A DNA stretch of 64,000 bases from Brevibacillus choshinensis (lineage in GTDB: Bacteria; Bacillota; Bacilli; Brevibacillales; Brevibacillaceae): contig NZ_LJJB01000007.1 of assembly GCF_001420695.1 (NCBI RefSeq), forward strand, positions 1,065,890 to 1,129,889, written 5' to 3'. Shown here in pieces: positions 25,473 to 35,895 of the stretch. The notes beneath the pieces are model-generated. The model ran no database searches. It worked only from the letters and a program-made list of their open reading frames with translations, and had not been told where the DNA came from. How positions within the stretch are numbered: the stretch's first letter is position 1; each line of letters starts with the position of its first letter. The translations under genes were made by a program, and so were the position numbers.

Positions 25473-26849
25473 ATGGCTATACAAGATATCTTATCTGTCA
25501 GTGATCTCAATCGCTATATCAAGATGGTACTCGAAAAGGATTCTCGACTGCAGGATGTGTGGGTACGTGGAGAGATTTCCAACTTTACGCACCATTCGAG
25601 CGGACATATGTACTTTACCCTCAAGGATAAGCAATCGCGGATCAAGGTCGTCATGTTTGGCAGCTATAATCGTTTTTTACGTTTCCTCCCCAAAGATGGG
25701 ACCAAAGCAATTGTGCGTGGTTCCATTTCTGCCTTTGAACGGGATGGAGCCTATCAGCTTTACGCGAAAGAGATGCAGCCGGATGGACTGGGATCTCTTT
25801 ATTTGGCGTTTGAGCAACTAAAAGAAAAGCTGGCACTCGAAGGCTTATTCGCAGCAGAAAGAAAGCGACCACTGCCTCGCTTTCCGAAGCGCGTAGGGGT
25901 GGTGACTTCGCCGACAGGTGCCGCGATTCGAGACATTTGCACGACCATTCGTCGTAGGTACCCGCAGGCGGAGATCGTGCTTGCTCCTGCTGTCGTACAA
26001 GGTGTAGAAGCACCGGCTTCGATCATTTCCGCGATCCGTATCATCAATCAACAAACGGATATTGATGTCCTCATCGTGGGGCGTGGGGGAGGTTCCATTG
26101 AGGAGCTGTGGGCATTTAATGACGAGAAAGTAGCGAGGGCAATCGCAGCCTCGATCATACCTGTCATCTCTGCAGTAGGGCATGAGACAGACGTGACCAT
26201 CGCGGATTTTGTAGCGGACGTACGTGCTGCGACACCAACAGCCGCAGCTGAGTTAGCTGTTCCACACTATTTGGAATGGGTGGAGAGGGTCAAGCAGTTT
26301 GACGTTCGTATTCAACGAGCTGTACATAACCGAATAGCTGATCAACGAAAACGATTGAATCAGTTGAGTAATTCATATGCAATGCGACAGCCTCAGCGAC
26401 GATTGGAAGAAGCTGCCGAACGGCTTGACCGAGCTCAATTACGCATGAAGCAGTCCATGAAGCATCTTCTCACATTGCGACGAGAGCGATATGAGCGACT
26501 CGCTCAACAAATCAAACGCTATCGATTGGCGGACCAGATCGGGGAGCGACGCAAACAAGTACTGACGGTTCGTGCGCGATTAGATGACCGGATGCGCAGA
26601 CGACTGACTGAACAGCAAATGACTTTTTCTGCACGTGTGGCCCAATTGGATGCGCTCAGTCCGCTCAAAGTGATGCAGCGCGGGTTCTCTCTTGTGTACG
26701 CTGAAGGGCAAATCGTAAAATCAGTAGAGCAATTTGCGAGTGGTGATGAGCTCGTGGTACGATTAAGTGATGGGAGCGCGACTGCACGCGTGGAACAGAT
26801 TGATCGGGAGGAGAAGCACAATGGCTCGAAAGAAAACGGAAGAGAATGA
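25473..26849 (+). CDS. xseA: Exodeoxyribonuclease VII large subunit
   Basis: Catalytic subunit of the single-strand DNA exonuclease Exo VII. In 458 aa: an N-terminal OB-fold (VRGEISNFTHHSSGHMYFTL), the nuclease core with RVGVVTSPTGAAIRDI and GRGGGSIEELWAFNDE, VGHETDVTIADFVAD, then a long coiled coil that binds the small subunits. GAGGAGGGG precedes the ATG. Its end overlaps xseB by 29 bases. Confidence 0.97.
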   Translation: MAIQDILSVSDLNRYIKMVLEKDSRLQDVWVRGEISNFTHHSSGHMYFTLKDKQSRIKVVMFGSYNRFLRFLPKDGTKAIVRGSISAFERDGAYQLYAKEMQPDGLGSLYLAFEQLKEKLALEGLFAAERKRPLPRFPKRVGVVTSPTGAAIRDICTTIRRRYPQAEIVLAPAVVQGVEAPASIISAIRIINQQTDIDVLIVGRGGGSIEELWAFNDEKVARAIAASIIPVISAVGHETDVTIADFVADVRAATPTAAAELAVPHYLEWVERVKQFDVRIQRAVHNRIADQRKRLNQLSNSYAMRQPQRRLEEAAERLDRAQLRMKQSMKHLLTLRRERYERLAQQIKRYRLADQIGERRKQVLTVRARLDDRMRRRLTEQQMTFSARVAQLDALSPLKVMQRGFSLVYAEGQIVKSVEQFASGDELVVRLSDGSATARVEQIDREEKHNGSKENGRE

Positions 26850-27072
26850 TATGCAGTTTGAAGAAGCGATGAAACGGCTGGAAGAGGTCGTGATGCGACT
26901 GGAAGAAGGGGAAATTCCGCTGGAAGAGGCAATCACGCTGTATCAGGAAGGTGTCACTCTTTCCCGGATTTGTGGACAAAAGCTCGATGCAATCGAAGCG
27001 AAAATCACCCAACTGGTCGAAGAAGACGGCATGCTGAAGCAAAAAGCTTTTCGCATGGAAGGGGAATCATAA
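26821..27072 (+). CDS. xseB: Exodeoxyribonuclease VII small subunit
   Basis: An 83-aa helical-hairpin subunit that coats the coiled coil of XseA. Seen: FEEAMKRLEEVVMRLEEGEI and PLEEAITLYQEG, the family signature. The ATG at 26821 follows GGGAGGAG and lies inside the xseA end; the longer open frame upstream is only the xseA overlap. Confidence 0.96.
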   Translation: MARKKTEENDMQFEEAMKRLEEVVMRLEEGEIPLEEAITLYQEGVTLSRICGQKLDAIEAKITQLVEEDGMLKQKAFRMEGES

Positions 27073-27971
27073 TGGCTGTGGACACATTTGATACCTATTT
27101 GGCAGAGAAGACAGCCTATATTGAGGATAAATTAACCCCTGCTCTCGAACAGGTGGGAGTCCCTACCGCTCTTTATGAATCCATGAACTATTCGTTAATG
27201 GCAGGTGGCAAACGGTTGCGGCCAATGCTGGTACTTGCTGTACTTGAAGCGTTGGACAAGCCTATTGAGCGAGGGGTCCCTTTCGCAGTCGCTCTGGAAA
27301 TGATACATACCTATTCCCTCATTCATGATGATTTGCCAGCCATGGATGATGATGATTTGCGCAGAGGCAAGCCGACGAATCATAAAGTATACGGAGAAGC
27401 AACGGCCATACTCGCAGGGGATGCCCTTCTGACTCGTGCTTTTTCTTTTATCGCGGAGTCGTATCGGGAACGTACAGACGTATCGGCTCTAACCACGGTC
27501 AATCTGATCGCCGAGCTAGGCAAGCGAGCAGGTGCAACGGGGATGGTCGGTGGTCAAATGGCTGACATCGAAGGGGAGAGCAAACGGCTGGAGCTAAACG
27601 AGCTGGAGTTTATCCACGAACACAAGACAGGAGACCTGTTGATTGCTGCCTTGCGTGGGGGAGGCTACTTGGCTGAAGCCAGCGAGAAGCAAATGGAGAA
27701 GCTGACTCGTTACGGATATTGCATCGGACTCGCCTTCCAGATTCAGGACGATATTTTAAATGTAGAGGGCGACGCCGCAGAGCTCGGCAAAGCAGTCGGT
27801 AGTGATGCAGAGCGACAAAAGGCGACGTATCCTTCCCTCCTAGGGCTGGAAGAATCAAAAGTGCGTGTGGCTGCCCTGATCGCTTCAGCAAAAGCAGCTT
27901 TGGCAGAAGCGGGATTGGAGCACTCTGCGTTGACACCGCTGGCAGATTATGTAAGCAACCGCAAGAAATAA
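27072..27971 (+). CDS. ispA: Geranyl/farnesyl diphosphate synthase
   Basis: Condenses isopentenyl diphosphate with dimethylallyl and geranyl diphosphate to farnesyl diphosphate for undecaprenol, quinone and other prenyl chains. In 299 aa: GGKRLRPML, first Asp-rich motif HDDLPAMDDDDLRRG near 85-98, and second motif FQIQDDILNVEG. A Tyr five residues before the first motif fits a C15 product. The ATG overlaps the last base of the xseB stop. In B. subtilis dxs follows directly; here about 3.5 kb of minus-strand genes intervene. Confidence 0.95.
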   Translation: MAVDTFDTYLAEKTAYIEDKLTPALEQVGVPTALYESMNYSLMAGGKRLRPMLVLAVLEALDKPIERGVPFAVALEMIHTYSLIHDDLPAMDDDDLRRGKPTNHKVYGEATAILAGDALLTRAFSFIAESYRERTDVSALTTVNLIAELGKRAGATGMVGGQMADIEGESKRLELNELEFIHEHKTGDLLIAALRGGGYLAEASEKQMEKLTRYGYCIGLAFQIQDDILNVEGDAAELGKAVGSDAERQKATYPSLLGLEESKVRVAALIASAKAALAEAGLEHSALTPLADYVSNRKK

Positions 27972-27987
27972 CGTTATACGAAGAAGA

Positions 27988-28014
27988 GGCCCATTAATCA
28001 AATGGGCCTTTTTT
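27988..28014 (+). terminator. Terminator of the xse-ispA operon
   Basis: AGGCCCATT (27988-27996) pairs with AATGGGCCT (28002-28010), followed by T. It lies between convergent ispA and the diguanylate cyclase gene. Confidence 0.9.
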
Positions 28015-29601
28015 CTACAGTTCAGTTATCATTGTCCGGTTTCTTCCTGATTCCTTAGCCTTATACAAGGCTTGATCTGCCAAATGAATCAACTCTTCGG
28101 CCGAATTGGAGTGTGAAGGATAGTGTGAGATCCCTTGAGAGACAGTAATGGTTTCACCTACAGGAGTCGCACTTTTTTCAAGGGTACTACGTATTCGTTC
28201 GGCTACATGATAAGCTACCGCAGAATTTGCATGTGGAAGAAGGGCAATGAATTCTTCACCACCAAAACGACAGCACACGTCATCTGGCCTGGTAGATGAT
28301 GCGATAATTTTCGCAAAATGCTTCAACACTTCGTCCCCTGCCTGATGACCGTATGTGTCATTTATCGTTTTAAACTTATCAATATCCATAATCACAATGG
28401 AAAAGGGGGTTTTCTCCTCAAGCCATCTATGTATGATTGCTTCGAGTGTTCTTCTGTTTGTTAAGCCGGTTAATGGATCTGTCATCGCTTCCTGTGTCAA
28501 TTGCTCAGTCTGTTTTGTAATTTCCCCAACCGCATATCGAATGGCTTCTGTTAACAAATCCGCCTCTCTATTCCAGTGTCGCTTCCCATCAGGAATTTCT
28601 ACTTTCTCACTGCCCATTTTTCCAACAAGGTTAGCCAGTGAAACAAAAGGTCTCGCTAATCGGCGAGCAAGCATGATGACGACCAACATTACTAACACAA
28701 ATGGAGGCAGCGTATACAACAAAATAGCTTTAAGCTGAGCATTCAATTGTTCCGAAACGACACTGATTGGCGATACCACTACTACTCCCCAGCCATTTGT
28801 AGGCACTTTTACGTATCCAGCGAGCAAAGCTTCCCCTCTTAAGTTGACCATCTCTTCACGACCATTTTGATTTAGCATAAGCTTTTGGACTACTTGATTC
28901 GCGCTAATATCCTCGCCTATACGACTCTTGTCGCGGTGGAACAACACATGCCCGTTTGATCCCACTATGTAAAAATAGGACCCTAACTTATCCGAAGGGT
29001 TGTTTGCAAAGATCATGTTCAATATGTTTTTTTCCTGAAGGTAAAGAGAACCTCCTATATATCCACGATAAATACCGTTCTTATCGTATATCGGCTCGCT
29101 CATAAATACGATCAGACGTTTTGATGTTGCAGAAATGTAAGGTTTGGAGACGTAAGGCTTTTTCGATGCCATTGCTGCCTTCGCTTCTTCCGTAATAATG
29201 TACTTTCCAACTGTCCCGAGTGATTTTGGAGACGTGCTTCGTATCAGTCCTGTTTCATCTACCACAGCAATGGAATTGAAGTAATTGCTGCTATGACGCA
29301 GTAGTTCTAAGTGAGGATAAACCTCGTCTGGATTCATGGAGTTCATGTTAGATAGGATGATTGCGGAATAATGCAAGCTGTTTTGCATGGATATAAACAA
29401 AGAGTCGATGGTCTGACTCATTTTAACAGCGCTTGAATAATTCAAGGTGAGTGTAGTGTCGATCAGTGATTTTTTTTTCGATTGGTACGATGCAAAAAGA
29501 AGAATGGTTAATGTAAGTAAAACGGATAGGGAGACCAGTCCTGTTAAAAGGGTGGTCAAGCTTATTTTTTGCCATTGCTCAGCTTTCCTTCTTGGTAGCA
29601 C
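28015..29601 (-). CDS. Membrane diguanylate cyclase with Cache sensor domain
   Basis: Makes cyclic di-GMP from two GTP in response to an extracellular signal. Topology: helix (about residues 16-38), a periplasm-type dCache domain of about 240 residues, a second helix (about 285-310), a HAMP-like linker and a GGDEF domain. The active site reads FGGEEF, an active variant; DKFKTINDTYGHQAGDEVL is intact. No RxxD inhibitory site was seen. The start is uncertain: GTG at 29601 lies 13 bases after AGGGGG; TTG at 29637 lacks a site. It is an insertion, with pepF, into the ispA-dxs order. Confidence 0.85.
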   Translation of the reverse strand: MLPRRKAEQWQKISLTTLLTGLVSLSVLLTLTILLFASYQSKKKSLIDTTLTLNYSSAVKMSQTIDSLFISMQNSLHYSAIILSNMNSMNPDEVYPHLELLRHSSNYFNSIAVVDETGLIRSTSPKSLGTVGKYIITEEAKAAMASKKPYVSKPYISATSKRLIVFMSEPIYDKNGIYRGYIGGSLYLQEKNILNMIFANNPSDKLGSYFYIVGSNGHVLFHRDKSRIGEDISANQVVQKLMLNQNGREEMVNLRGEALLAGYVKVPTNGWGVVVVSPISVVSEQLNAQLKAILLYTLPPFVLVMLVVIMLARRLARPFVSLANLVGKMGSEKVEIPDGKRHWNREADLLTEAIRYAVGEITKQTEQLTQEAMTDPLTGLTNRRTLEAIIHRWLEEKTPFSIVIMDIDKFKTINDTYGHQAGDEVLKHFAKIIASSTRPDDVCCRFGGEEFIALLPHANSAVAYHVAERIRSTLEKSATPVGETITVSQGISHYPSHSNSAEELIHLADQALYKAKESGRNRTMITEL

Positions 29602-29735
29602 AGGTATCGAGTGACCCCCTTGAGTTCCAAAATGCAATGTTTACAAAATCGGATCAGACTTGCATAATTCTATCATTTTAATCCATTCATTCCATATGGG
29701 CTATATGAAAATGCCGTAATTTTCATGAGATTAAT

Positions 29736-29780
29736 GAAAAAAACCAGTGTACGACGGATGAATACCGTAGCACACTGGTT
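29736..29780 (-). terminator. Terminator of the M3 peptidase gene
   Basis: ACCAGTGT (29743-29750) pairs with ACACTGGT (29772-29779); an A run at 29736-29743 gives a T tail on the minus strand. Confidence 0.82.
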
Positions 29781-29811
29781 GCTCTAGGAATGATTTTTGT
29801 TTGCAGAGAGT

Positions 29812-31506
29812 TTATAACGCTTTGTCGTTTACGGTGTCGAGCCAGCTGTCGATGTCATCAATCACCGACTTGACGCAGCCATCCTCAAACGGGGAATACA
29901 GCTTCGCTACTTGCACCAATTCAGTAAATGATTTGCTGCCGCCTTCTTTGCACAAGGTCAGGTAATCGTCCCAAGCCTGTTCCCGATTTTCCTGAGCGCG
30001 CTTCCAGAACTGGAAGGCACAAATTTGTGCAAGCGTGTAGTCGATGTAATAGAAAGGATTGCGGTAGATGTGGCTTTGCTGCTGCCAGAAGCCGCCTTCC
30101 TCGAGGAATTCATTTTCGTCGTAATTGCGATGCGGGAGGTATTTTCGTTCGATCTGACGCCATGTGCGTTTCCGCTCGGCAGGAGTCATTTCCGGATTTT
30201 CATAAATAGCATGCTGGAATTCGTCCACGGCGACCCCGTAAGGAATAAAGGTAAGCCCGCTTTCCAGGTGTGAGAATTTGTACTTCTCCGTGTCCTCCTC
30301 AAAGAACAGCTCCATCCAAGGCCAAGTCAAAAATTCCATACTCATCGAATGAATTTCGCAAGCCTCATAGGTCGGAAAATGGTATTCGGGTACTTCAAAG
30401 CTGCGGCTTACATATACCTGAAACGCGTGCCCTGCTTCGTGAGTCAAAACATCAATGTCCCCGGAAGTACCATTGAAGTTCGCAAATATGTAAGGGAGTT
30501 CGTATTGACTGATGTACGTGCAGTAACCGCCGTTCGCTTTCCCTTTTTTACTGAGCAGGTCCAAGCAATCGTTTTCGAGCATGAATGTGAAAAATTCATC
30601 GGTTTGCGGCGACAACTCGGCATACATCTTTTTACCGTTCTCGACGATCCACTCGGGTGATCCTTTTGGAGTTGGATTTCCTGTAGCGAAATCAAAAGCT
30701 AAATCGTAGTACTTCATAACATCTACACCTATTCGTTCGCGCTGCCGCTCTGCCAGCTTGGTGGCAACGGGAACGATGTACTCGTATACCTGCTTACGGA
30801 AATTAGCTACTTGTTCAGCGTTATAATCTGTCCGATTTAGCCGGGCGTACGCCAGTTCAACAAAGCTTGAAAACCCGAGCTTTTCCGCAATGCGGGAGCG
30901 TACTTTGACCAAATCATCATAAATGCGGTCTAATTCTTCAGAGTGCTCTTGGAAAAATGTGTACTTGGCCTCGTTTGAACGCTTGCGAGTATCCCTGTTC
31001 GTAGAGCTCTGGTAGGGAGTCAACTGAGGTATCGTCCGTTCTTCCCCCTCAAACGGAATCTTTGCCGAAGCGATTAGGGCGACATAGCGGCTGACCAGTT
31101 TGTTCTCTTCCTGGAGGTCACCTACGACGTCAGGAGAAAAGGTACGGAGCGTCGTTTCCGCAATCCGAAACAGCTGAGCCCCCCATTTTTTCTCAAGCTC
31201 GGGACGAAACCGGGAGTGAACGATCGCTGCGTAGTAACGGGAAATGAGTCCTTGGTACAATGGATCTACTTCATCCCAATAGTCCTGTTCTTCTTTGTAG
31301 GTGGAATCCTCGGTATTAATGGTATGACGAATTTGTGCGACTTCCCTTGAGGATTCGACTTCTTGACGTAGTTCGATGAGTTGTCCCATCACTTTGTCTT
31401 GGGCATCAAAGCTTGTTGCATCTTGAAATGCTTGTAACAGCTCGTCAAACCGCTGCTCTGTCTGCCCCATATCAATGCGCTGATATGTAATTTGAGAAAA
31501 TTTCAT
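29812..31506 (-). CDS. M3 family oligoendopeptidase
   Basis: A 564-aa cytoplasmic zinc oligopeptidase of the M3B (PepF) family. Seen: the zinc motif LTHEAGHAFQVY, with the third-ligand Glu expected in the EIHSMSMEFLTWPW stretch, and the substrate-side HIYRNPFYYIDYTLAQ. The ATG at 31506 lies about 8 bases after AGGTG; an in-frame GTG three codons upstream is part of that site. It degrades short peptides. It stands between a diguanylate cyclase gene on the same strand and divergent dxs. Confidence 0.92.
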   Translation of the reverse strand: MKFSQITYQRIDMGQTEQRFDELLQAFQDATSFDAQDKVMGQLIELRQEVESSREVAQIRHTINTEDSTYKEEQDYWDEVDPLYQGLISRYYAAIVHSRFRPELEKKWGAQLFRIAETTLRTFSPDVVGDLQEENKLVSRYVALIASAKIPFEGEERTIPQLTPYQSSTNRDTRKRSNEAKYTFFQEHSEELDRIYDDLVKVRSRIAEKLGFSSFVELAYARLNRTDYNAEQVANFRKQVYEYIVPVATKLAERQRERIGVDVMKYYDLAFDFATGNPTPKGSPEWIVENGKKMYAELSPQTDEFFTFMLENDCLDLLSKKGKANGGYCTYISQYELPYIFANFNGTSGDIDVLTHEAGHAFQVYVSRSFEVPEYHFPTYEACEIHSMSMEFLTWPWMELFFEEDTEKYKFSHLESGLTFIPYGVAVDEFQHAIYENPEMTPAERKRTWRQIERKYLPHRNYDENEFLEEGGFWQQQSHIYRNPFYYIDYTLAQICAFQFWKRAQENREQAWDDYLTLCKEGGSKSFTELVQVAKLYSPFEDGCVKSVIDDIDSWLDTVNDKAL

Positions 31507-31622
31507 GGAGGCCACACCTCACTCTCGAATTTTCGATCCATTTTATTTTAACAGAAGTTAGGCCATATCGTGACGTCATTAGCTGATGTTGATGAAAAGT
31601 GGTGTTTTTGTATAGAAACCGT

Positions 31623-31687
31623 TATAATGAAGCAAGCGTAAAAGAAGCGTAATATGTAGGCTCTGCCCAAAGGGGGAGCCAAGTTTT
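31623..31687 (+). promoter_or_regulatory. dxs leader: -10 element and possible attenuator hairpin
   Basis: A TATAAT at 31623-31628 may start the dxs transcript, though no good -35 is seen. Downstream, GGCTC (31659-31663) pairs with GAGCC (31676-31680), with CCC/GGG inside, then AAGTTTT. This hairpin, 70 bases before the dxs start, looks like an attenuator. Confidence 0.4.
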
Positions 31688-31756
31688 CCATGGGTTGGAT
31701 TGGATTGCAGCACGCACAATCGCCGGAGAACGAACAGTGGAAAGTGAGGAATACCC

Positions 31757-33640
31757 ATGCTGCTTACTACCATAAATGATCCTCAAGACTTGAAAAAGTG
31801 CACACAGCCGCAGCTATATACGTTGGCATCAGAAATCCGGCAGTTTCTCGTAGAGAATCTGTCTAAAACCGGTGGCCATCTGGCTCCAAATCTCGGTGTA
31901 GTCGAGCTGACGCTGGCTTTGCACTATGTCTTCGATAGCCCTCGGGACAAGTTGATCTGGGATGTGGGCCATCAAGCCTATGTACATAAAATGTTGACGG
32001 GTCGTAGAGAAATGTTTCCTACCCTGCGTCAATACAAAGGATTGTGCGGATTCCCGAAAATGATCGAAAGTCCTCATGACGTCTGGGAAACCGGACATAG
32101 CAGCACTTCGTTGTCTGCGGCGATGGGGATGGCGACAGCGCGCGATCTGAAAAAGGAAAAGAACCACGTGGTTGCCGTGATTGGTGATGGCGCCCTGACT
32201 GGTGGGATGGCGCTGGAGGCGCTCAATCACATCGGGCACGAGCGTAAAAACGTGATCGTGGTACTCAACGACAACGAAATGTCGATTGCTCCAAACGTAG
32301 GAGCTTTGCACAACTATTTGGGCAAATTGCGTTCCACAGAGAATTACCAATGGGCCAAGGATGAAGTGGAAGGCCTCCTCAAATCGATCCCCGCAGTTGG
32401 CGGGAAATTGGCAAATATGGCTGAGAGATTCAAGGACAGCATGAAGTATTTGCTGGTTTCCGGTGTTCTATTCGAGGAGCTAGGGTTTACGTACATTGGT
32501 CCGATCGACGGTCATGACATGGGGCTTTTGCTGGATACGATGAAGACAGCGAAGCAAACCAAGGGACCTGTCCTGATCCACGCGATTACGAAAAAAGGAA
32601 AAGGGTATGCCCCAGCTGAAGCGGATTCCGTCAAGTGGCATGGGATTGGCACCTACAAGATTGAGTCCGGCGATACACCAAAGTCGGCCCCAACGTATAC
32701 ATCCATTTTTGCGGATACTATGATGACATTGGCGAGCGAGAATCAAAAGATCGTGGCAGTTACGCCAGCTATGCCAGCTGGTTCCGGTCTGATTCCGTTT
32801 GGTCAGAAGTTCCCGGATCGACTATTTGACGTAGGGATTGCAGAGCAGCATGCTTGTACCTTTGCAGCTGGTCTGGCAACTCAAGGATTGAAGCCGGTTC
32901 TGGCCATTTACTCCACGTTCCTACAAAGGGCTTACGACCAGCTGATTCACGATGTAGCCCGTCAAAAGCTCAATGTCGTGTTTGCAGTAGACCGTGCCGG
33001 ACTCGTGGGTGCGGATGGTGAAACGCACCAAGGGATGTACGATACTGCCTTTATGCGGATCATTCCTAATATGGTGATCATGGCACCGAAAGACGAGAAC
33101 GAGCTGCGCCATATGATGAAGACCGCTGCTGTATACAACGATGGACCGATTTCTTATCGTTATCCACGTTTGCCAGTACGGGGAGTGCAGATGGACGAAG
33201 AACTGAAAGTCCTCCCGATCGGGAAGGCGGAGATTGTCCAGGCAGGCAAGCACGTCGCCATCGTGTCATTTGGCCATGTATTCGAGGTAGCCGAACAGGC
33301 TGTAAATCAGCTGCGGACGGAAGGCCTCGAGCCTATGCTCGTCAACGCGCGCTTTTGCAAGCCATTGGACGAAGAGCTGTTGCTCCGTTTGGCAAAGGAA
33401 GGCTACCGCATTATTACAGTAGAAGAAGGCTCCGAAATCGGTGGCTTCGGCAGCGCAGTGCTGGAGTGCTACAACCGTGCCGGTTATCATGATGTGCATG
33501 TGCAGATGGTAGCGGTACCTGACTATTTTGTTGAGCATGGCAGTGTCAAAGAACAACGGCTAGAAGTAGGACTAACGGCAGAGAACATTGCGTCCCGCGT
33601 GCGTGCTTTGATGCCTACGAAGGGCGTAGTGGAAGCATGA
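31757..33640 (+). CDS. dxs: 1-deoxy-D-xylulose-5-phosphate synthase
   Basis: Thiamine-diphosphate enzyme that joins pyruvate and glyceraldehyde 3-phosphate, the first step of the MEP isoprenoid pathway. The 627-aa length is typical. Seen: [48 protein letters not shown] with NDNEMSI for thiamine, and [18 protein letters not shown]. The ATG follows GTGAGGAA. It supplies precursors to IspA and overlaps tlyA by 4 bases. Confidence 0.97.
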   Translation: MLLTTINDPQDLKKCTQPQLYTLASEIRQFLVENLSKTGGHLAPNLGVVELTLALHYVFDSPRDKLIWDVGHQAYVHKMLTGRREMFPTLRQYKGLCGFPKMIESPHDVWETGHSSTSLSAAMGMATARDLKKEKNHVVAVIGDGALTGGMALEALNHIGHERKNVIVVLNDNEMSIAPNVGALHNYLGKLRSTENYQWAKDEVEGLLKSIPAVGGKLANMAERFKDSMKYLLVSGVLFEELGFTYIGPIDGHDMGLLLDTMKTAKQTKGPVLIHAITKKGKGYAPAEADSVKWHGIGTYKIESGDTPKSAPTYTSIFADTMMTLASENQKIVAVTPAMPAGSGLIPFGQKFPDRLFDVGIAEQHACTFAAGLATQGLKPVLAIYSTFLQRAYDQLIHDVARQKLNVVFAVDRAGLVGADGETHQGMYDTAFMRIIPNMVIMAPKDENELRHMMKTAAVYNDGPISYRYPRLPVRGVQMDEELKVLPIGKAEIVQAGKHVAIVSFGHVFEVAEQAVNQLRTEGLEPMLVNARFCKPLDEELLLRLAKEGYRIITVEEGSEIGGFGSAVLECYNRAGYHDVHVQMVAVPDYFVEHGSVKEQRLEVGLTAENIASRVRALMPTKGVVEA

Positions 33641-34455
33641 GTATAAGAAAAGAACGCGTAGATGTCCTGCTCGTGGAGCGTGGCATGTACGAAACGAGAG
33701 AAAAAGCTAAAGCGGCCGTGATGGCTGGACTCGTGCAAGTAGCAGGCGAGAGATGTGATAAACCGGGTACCAAATTCCCGGAAGACGTCGCCATCACTGT
33801 CAAAGGCGAAATCCATCCGTATGTAGGTCGTGGTGGACTGAAGCTGGAAAAAGCGTTGCGGGTTTTTGAGATCGACATGACTGGACGCGTGATGATGGAC
33901 ATCGGTGCATCTACCGGTGGTTTTACGGATTGTGCTCTGCAGCACGGCGCTCGTCTCGTGTATGCGATTGATGTGGGATACGGCCAATTGGCATGGAGCC
34001 TACGTCAGGATGAGCGGGTCGTCGTTATGGAACGGACCAATTTCCGTCATCTAGATCCGGATGCATTTCATCACGAAATGCCTGATGCCGCATCCATCGA
34101 TGTATCTTTCATTTCCTTACGTTTGATTTTGCCGGTACTGTACCGTTTTCTCAAAGAAGGCGGAGATGTGGTCGCACTAGTCAAACCCCAGTTCGAGGCT
34201 GGCAAAGAAAAAGTTGGGAAGAACGGTATTGTGCGCGATCCCCAGACTCATGAAGCTGTGCTGACGGACATCGGTGAATTTGCCCGCAGCCTTGGCTTTG
34301 CGCTCAAGGCACTAGACTTTTCGCCGATCACCGGGGGTGAAGGCAACATCGAGTTTGTATTACACGCTACAAAAAGTGATACGGGTCTGGATTCAGAAGA
34401 GTGGCTGAAACTGGTAACAGAGGTAGTCGCTTCTGCCCATGCCGTGTTAAAATAA
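33637..34455 (+). CDS. tlyA: TlyA family rRNA 2'-O-methyltransferase
   Basis: A 272-aa protein: an N-terminal S4 RNA-binding domain ([20 protein letters not shown]) and a Rossmann methyltransferase with SAM loop [19 protein letters not shown]. TlyA of mycobacteria methylates 16S and 23S rRNA; the B. subtilis equivalent is YqxC. It begins within the dxs stop (ATGA) and is translationally coupled. Confidence 0.93.
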   Translation: MSIRKERVDVLLVERGMYETREKAKAAVMAGLVQVAGERCDKPGTKFPEDVAITVKGEIHPYVGRGGLKLEKALRVFEIDMTGRVMMDIGASTGGFTDCALQHGARLVYAIDVGYGQLAWSLRQDERVVVMERTNFRHLDPDAFHHEMPDAASIDVSFISLRLILPVLYRFLKEGGDVVALVKPQFEAGKEKVGKNGIVRDPQTHEAVLTDIGEFARSLGFALKALDFSPITGGEGNIEFVLHATKSDTGLDSEEWLKLVTEVVASAHAVLK

Positions 34456-34466
34456 GGAAAGTGAAC

Positions 34467-34503
34467 AAAGCCTCGGGAGTTTTGTCCGAATCGAGGCTTT
34501 TTA
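34467..34503 (+). terminator. Terminator of dxs-tlyA
   Basis: AAAGCCTCG (34467-34475) pairs with CGAGGCTTT (34492-34500), followed by further T. Confidence 0.85.
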
Positions 34504-34567
34504 TTTATGCAAGAGAAGTTGTATACTTGTATAAGGATTTCCAACCAACCAGTTTGGGGTGGACCAT

Positions 34568-35425
34568 GTGAAGAAAATTGGGATCATAGCAAATAAAGGG
34601 AAACCGGAAGCACGCATCGTTGCACGGGAGCTGCTGTATTTGATCGAGGCTCGTGGTGCTCAGGTTTTTCTGGATGAAAACATCGCATCTGACTTGGGAC
34701 GTGCCGAACTCGGAGCGACAGTGGAAGATATCGGAAAACAAGCGGATCTGGTATGTGTCCTCGGAGGAGATGGCACACTCCTGGGTATAGCCCGCCAGCT
34801 AGCGGGACGCTCGTTACCTATTTTGGGGATCAACCTGGGGACGCTGGGCTTTTTGTCTGAAGCAGAGCCAGAGGATTTGCCTCATGCGGTCGACAATCTC
34901 CTTTTGGGTAAATATGATATTGAGGAACGTACGATGCTCGAAGCCACACTTATTCGAAAAGGCGTGAGCTTGGGTAATTATACGGCGATGAATGATATCG
35001 GAATTGCGAAAGGTTCGTTTTGCCGCATCATTCAATGTGCCGTTTATTTAGACAATGCCTATGTCGCCACGTTTAGTGGTGATGGCGTCATTGTATCGAC
35101 ACCAACAGGCTCTACGGCCTACTCATTGTCTGCAGGAGGCCCGATTGTAGCGCCCAATGTGGACATGCTATTACTGACACCGGTTGCCCCGCATTCCCTC
35201 ACTGCGCGGCCGATGGTGCTCTCTGGCAATGAGGTGATCCGTGTCGAAGTCGATGCGATCCATCAGGAAATGGGCTTGTCGATCGACGGCCAGTTTGGTT
35301 ACAGGCTTGAGGGAGGCGATCAAATTTACATTAAAAAGTCGCCGTATGTGACACCACTGATTAAGTGGAAAACAGGTGGCTTTTTCGAGGCAATCCGCAC
35401 GAAATTACAAGGGGAATGGGAGTAA
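34568..35425 (+). CDS. nadK: NAD kinase
   Basis: Phosphorylates NAD to NADP. In 285 aa: [13 protein letters not shown] with the GGDG motif, [16 protein letters not shown], and [15 protein letters not shown], the conserved regions of the family. The GTG at 34568 lies 5 bases after GGGGTGGA; the upstream GTG at 34559 is inside that site. argR follows 5 bases after the stop. Confidence 0.95.
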   Translation: MKKIGIIANKGKPEARIVARELLYLIEARGAQVFLDENIASDLGRAELGATVEDIGKQADLVCVLGGDGTLLGIARQLAGRSLPILGINLGTLGFLSEAEPEDLPHAVDNLLLGKYDIEERTMLEATLIRKGVSLGNYTAMNDIGIAKGSFCRIIQCAVYLDNAYVATFSGDGVIVSTPTGSTAYSLSAGGPIVAPNVDMLLLTPVAPHSLTARPMVLSGNEVIRVEVDAIHQEMGLSIDGQFGYRLEGGDQIYIKKSPYVTPLIKWKTGGFFEAIRTKLQGEWE

Positions 35426-35430
35426 ATCAT

Positions 35431-35880
35431 ATGAACAAAGGGCAACGACATATCCGGATCAGGGACATCATCAGCAATGTTGAGGTGGAAACCCAGGATG
35501 AGCTGGTGGAACGTTTGCGTGCGGCTGGATTTAATGTGACGCAAGCAACGGTGTCCCGTGACATCAAGGAGTTGCATCTCGTAAAAGTGCCGCTGCCAGA
35601 TGGCCGGTACAAGTACTCTATTCCAACCGAGCAAAAGTTTAATCCTCTGCAAAAGTTGAAACGCATGCTCGTCGATTCATTCATGAGCATCGACCAGGCA
35701 GATCACTTTATTGTATTAAAAACACTTTCGGGACATGCAAATGCCGTAGCCGAATTGATTGATAACCTGCCATGGGAAGAAATCATGGGCACAATCAGCG
35801 GTGACAATACGATCTTGATCATTTGTCGTTCCAAGGAAAATACCGATGAAGTGACAAAGCGCTTAATGGAAATGCTGTAA
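35431..35880 (+). CDS. argR: Arginine repressor ArgR/AhrC
   Basis: Arginine-sensing regulator that represses arginine synthesis and activates its breakdown. The 149-aa length is standard. Winged helix-turn-helix: [20 protein letters not shown] and [17 protein letters not shown]. The C-terminal hexamer and arginine domain carries [15 protein letters not shown] and [14 protein letters not shown]. The ATG follows GGGAG. Position before recN is as in B. subtilis. Confidence 0.97.
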   Translation: MNKGQRHIRIRDIISNVEVETQDELVERLRAAGFNVTQATVSRDIKELHLVKVPLPDGRYKYSIPTEQKFNPLQKLKRMLVDSFMSIDQADHFIVLKTLSGHANAVAELIDNLPWEEIMGTISGDNTILIICRSKENTDEVTKRLMEML

Positions 35881-35895
35881 AGGTGGTCGCTTGCC

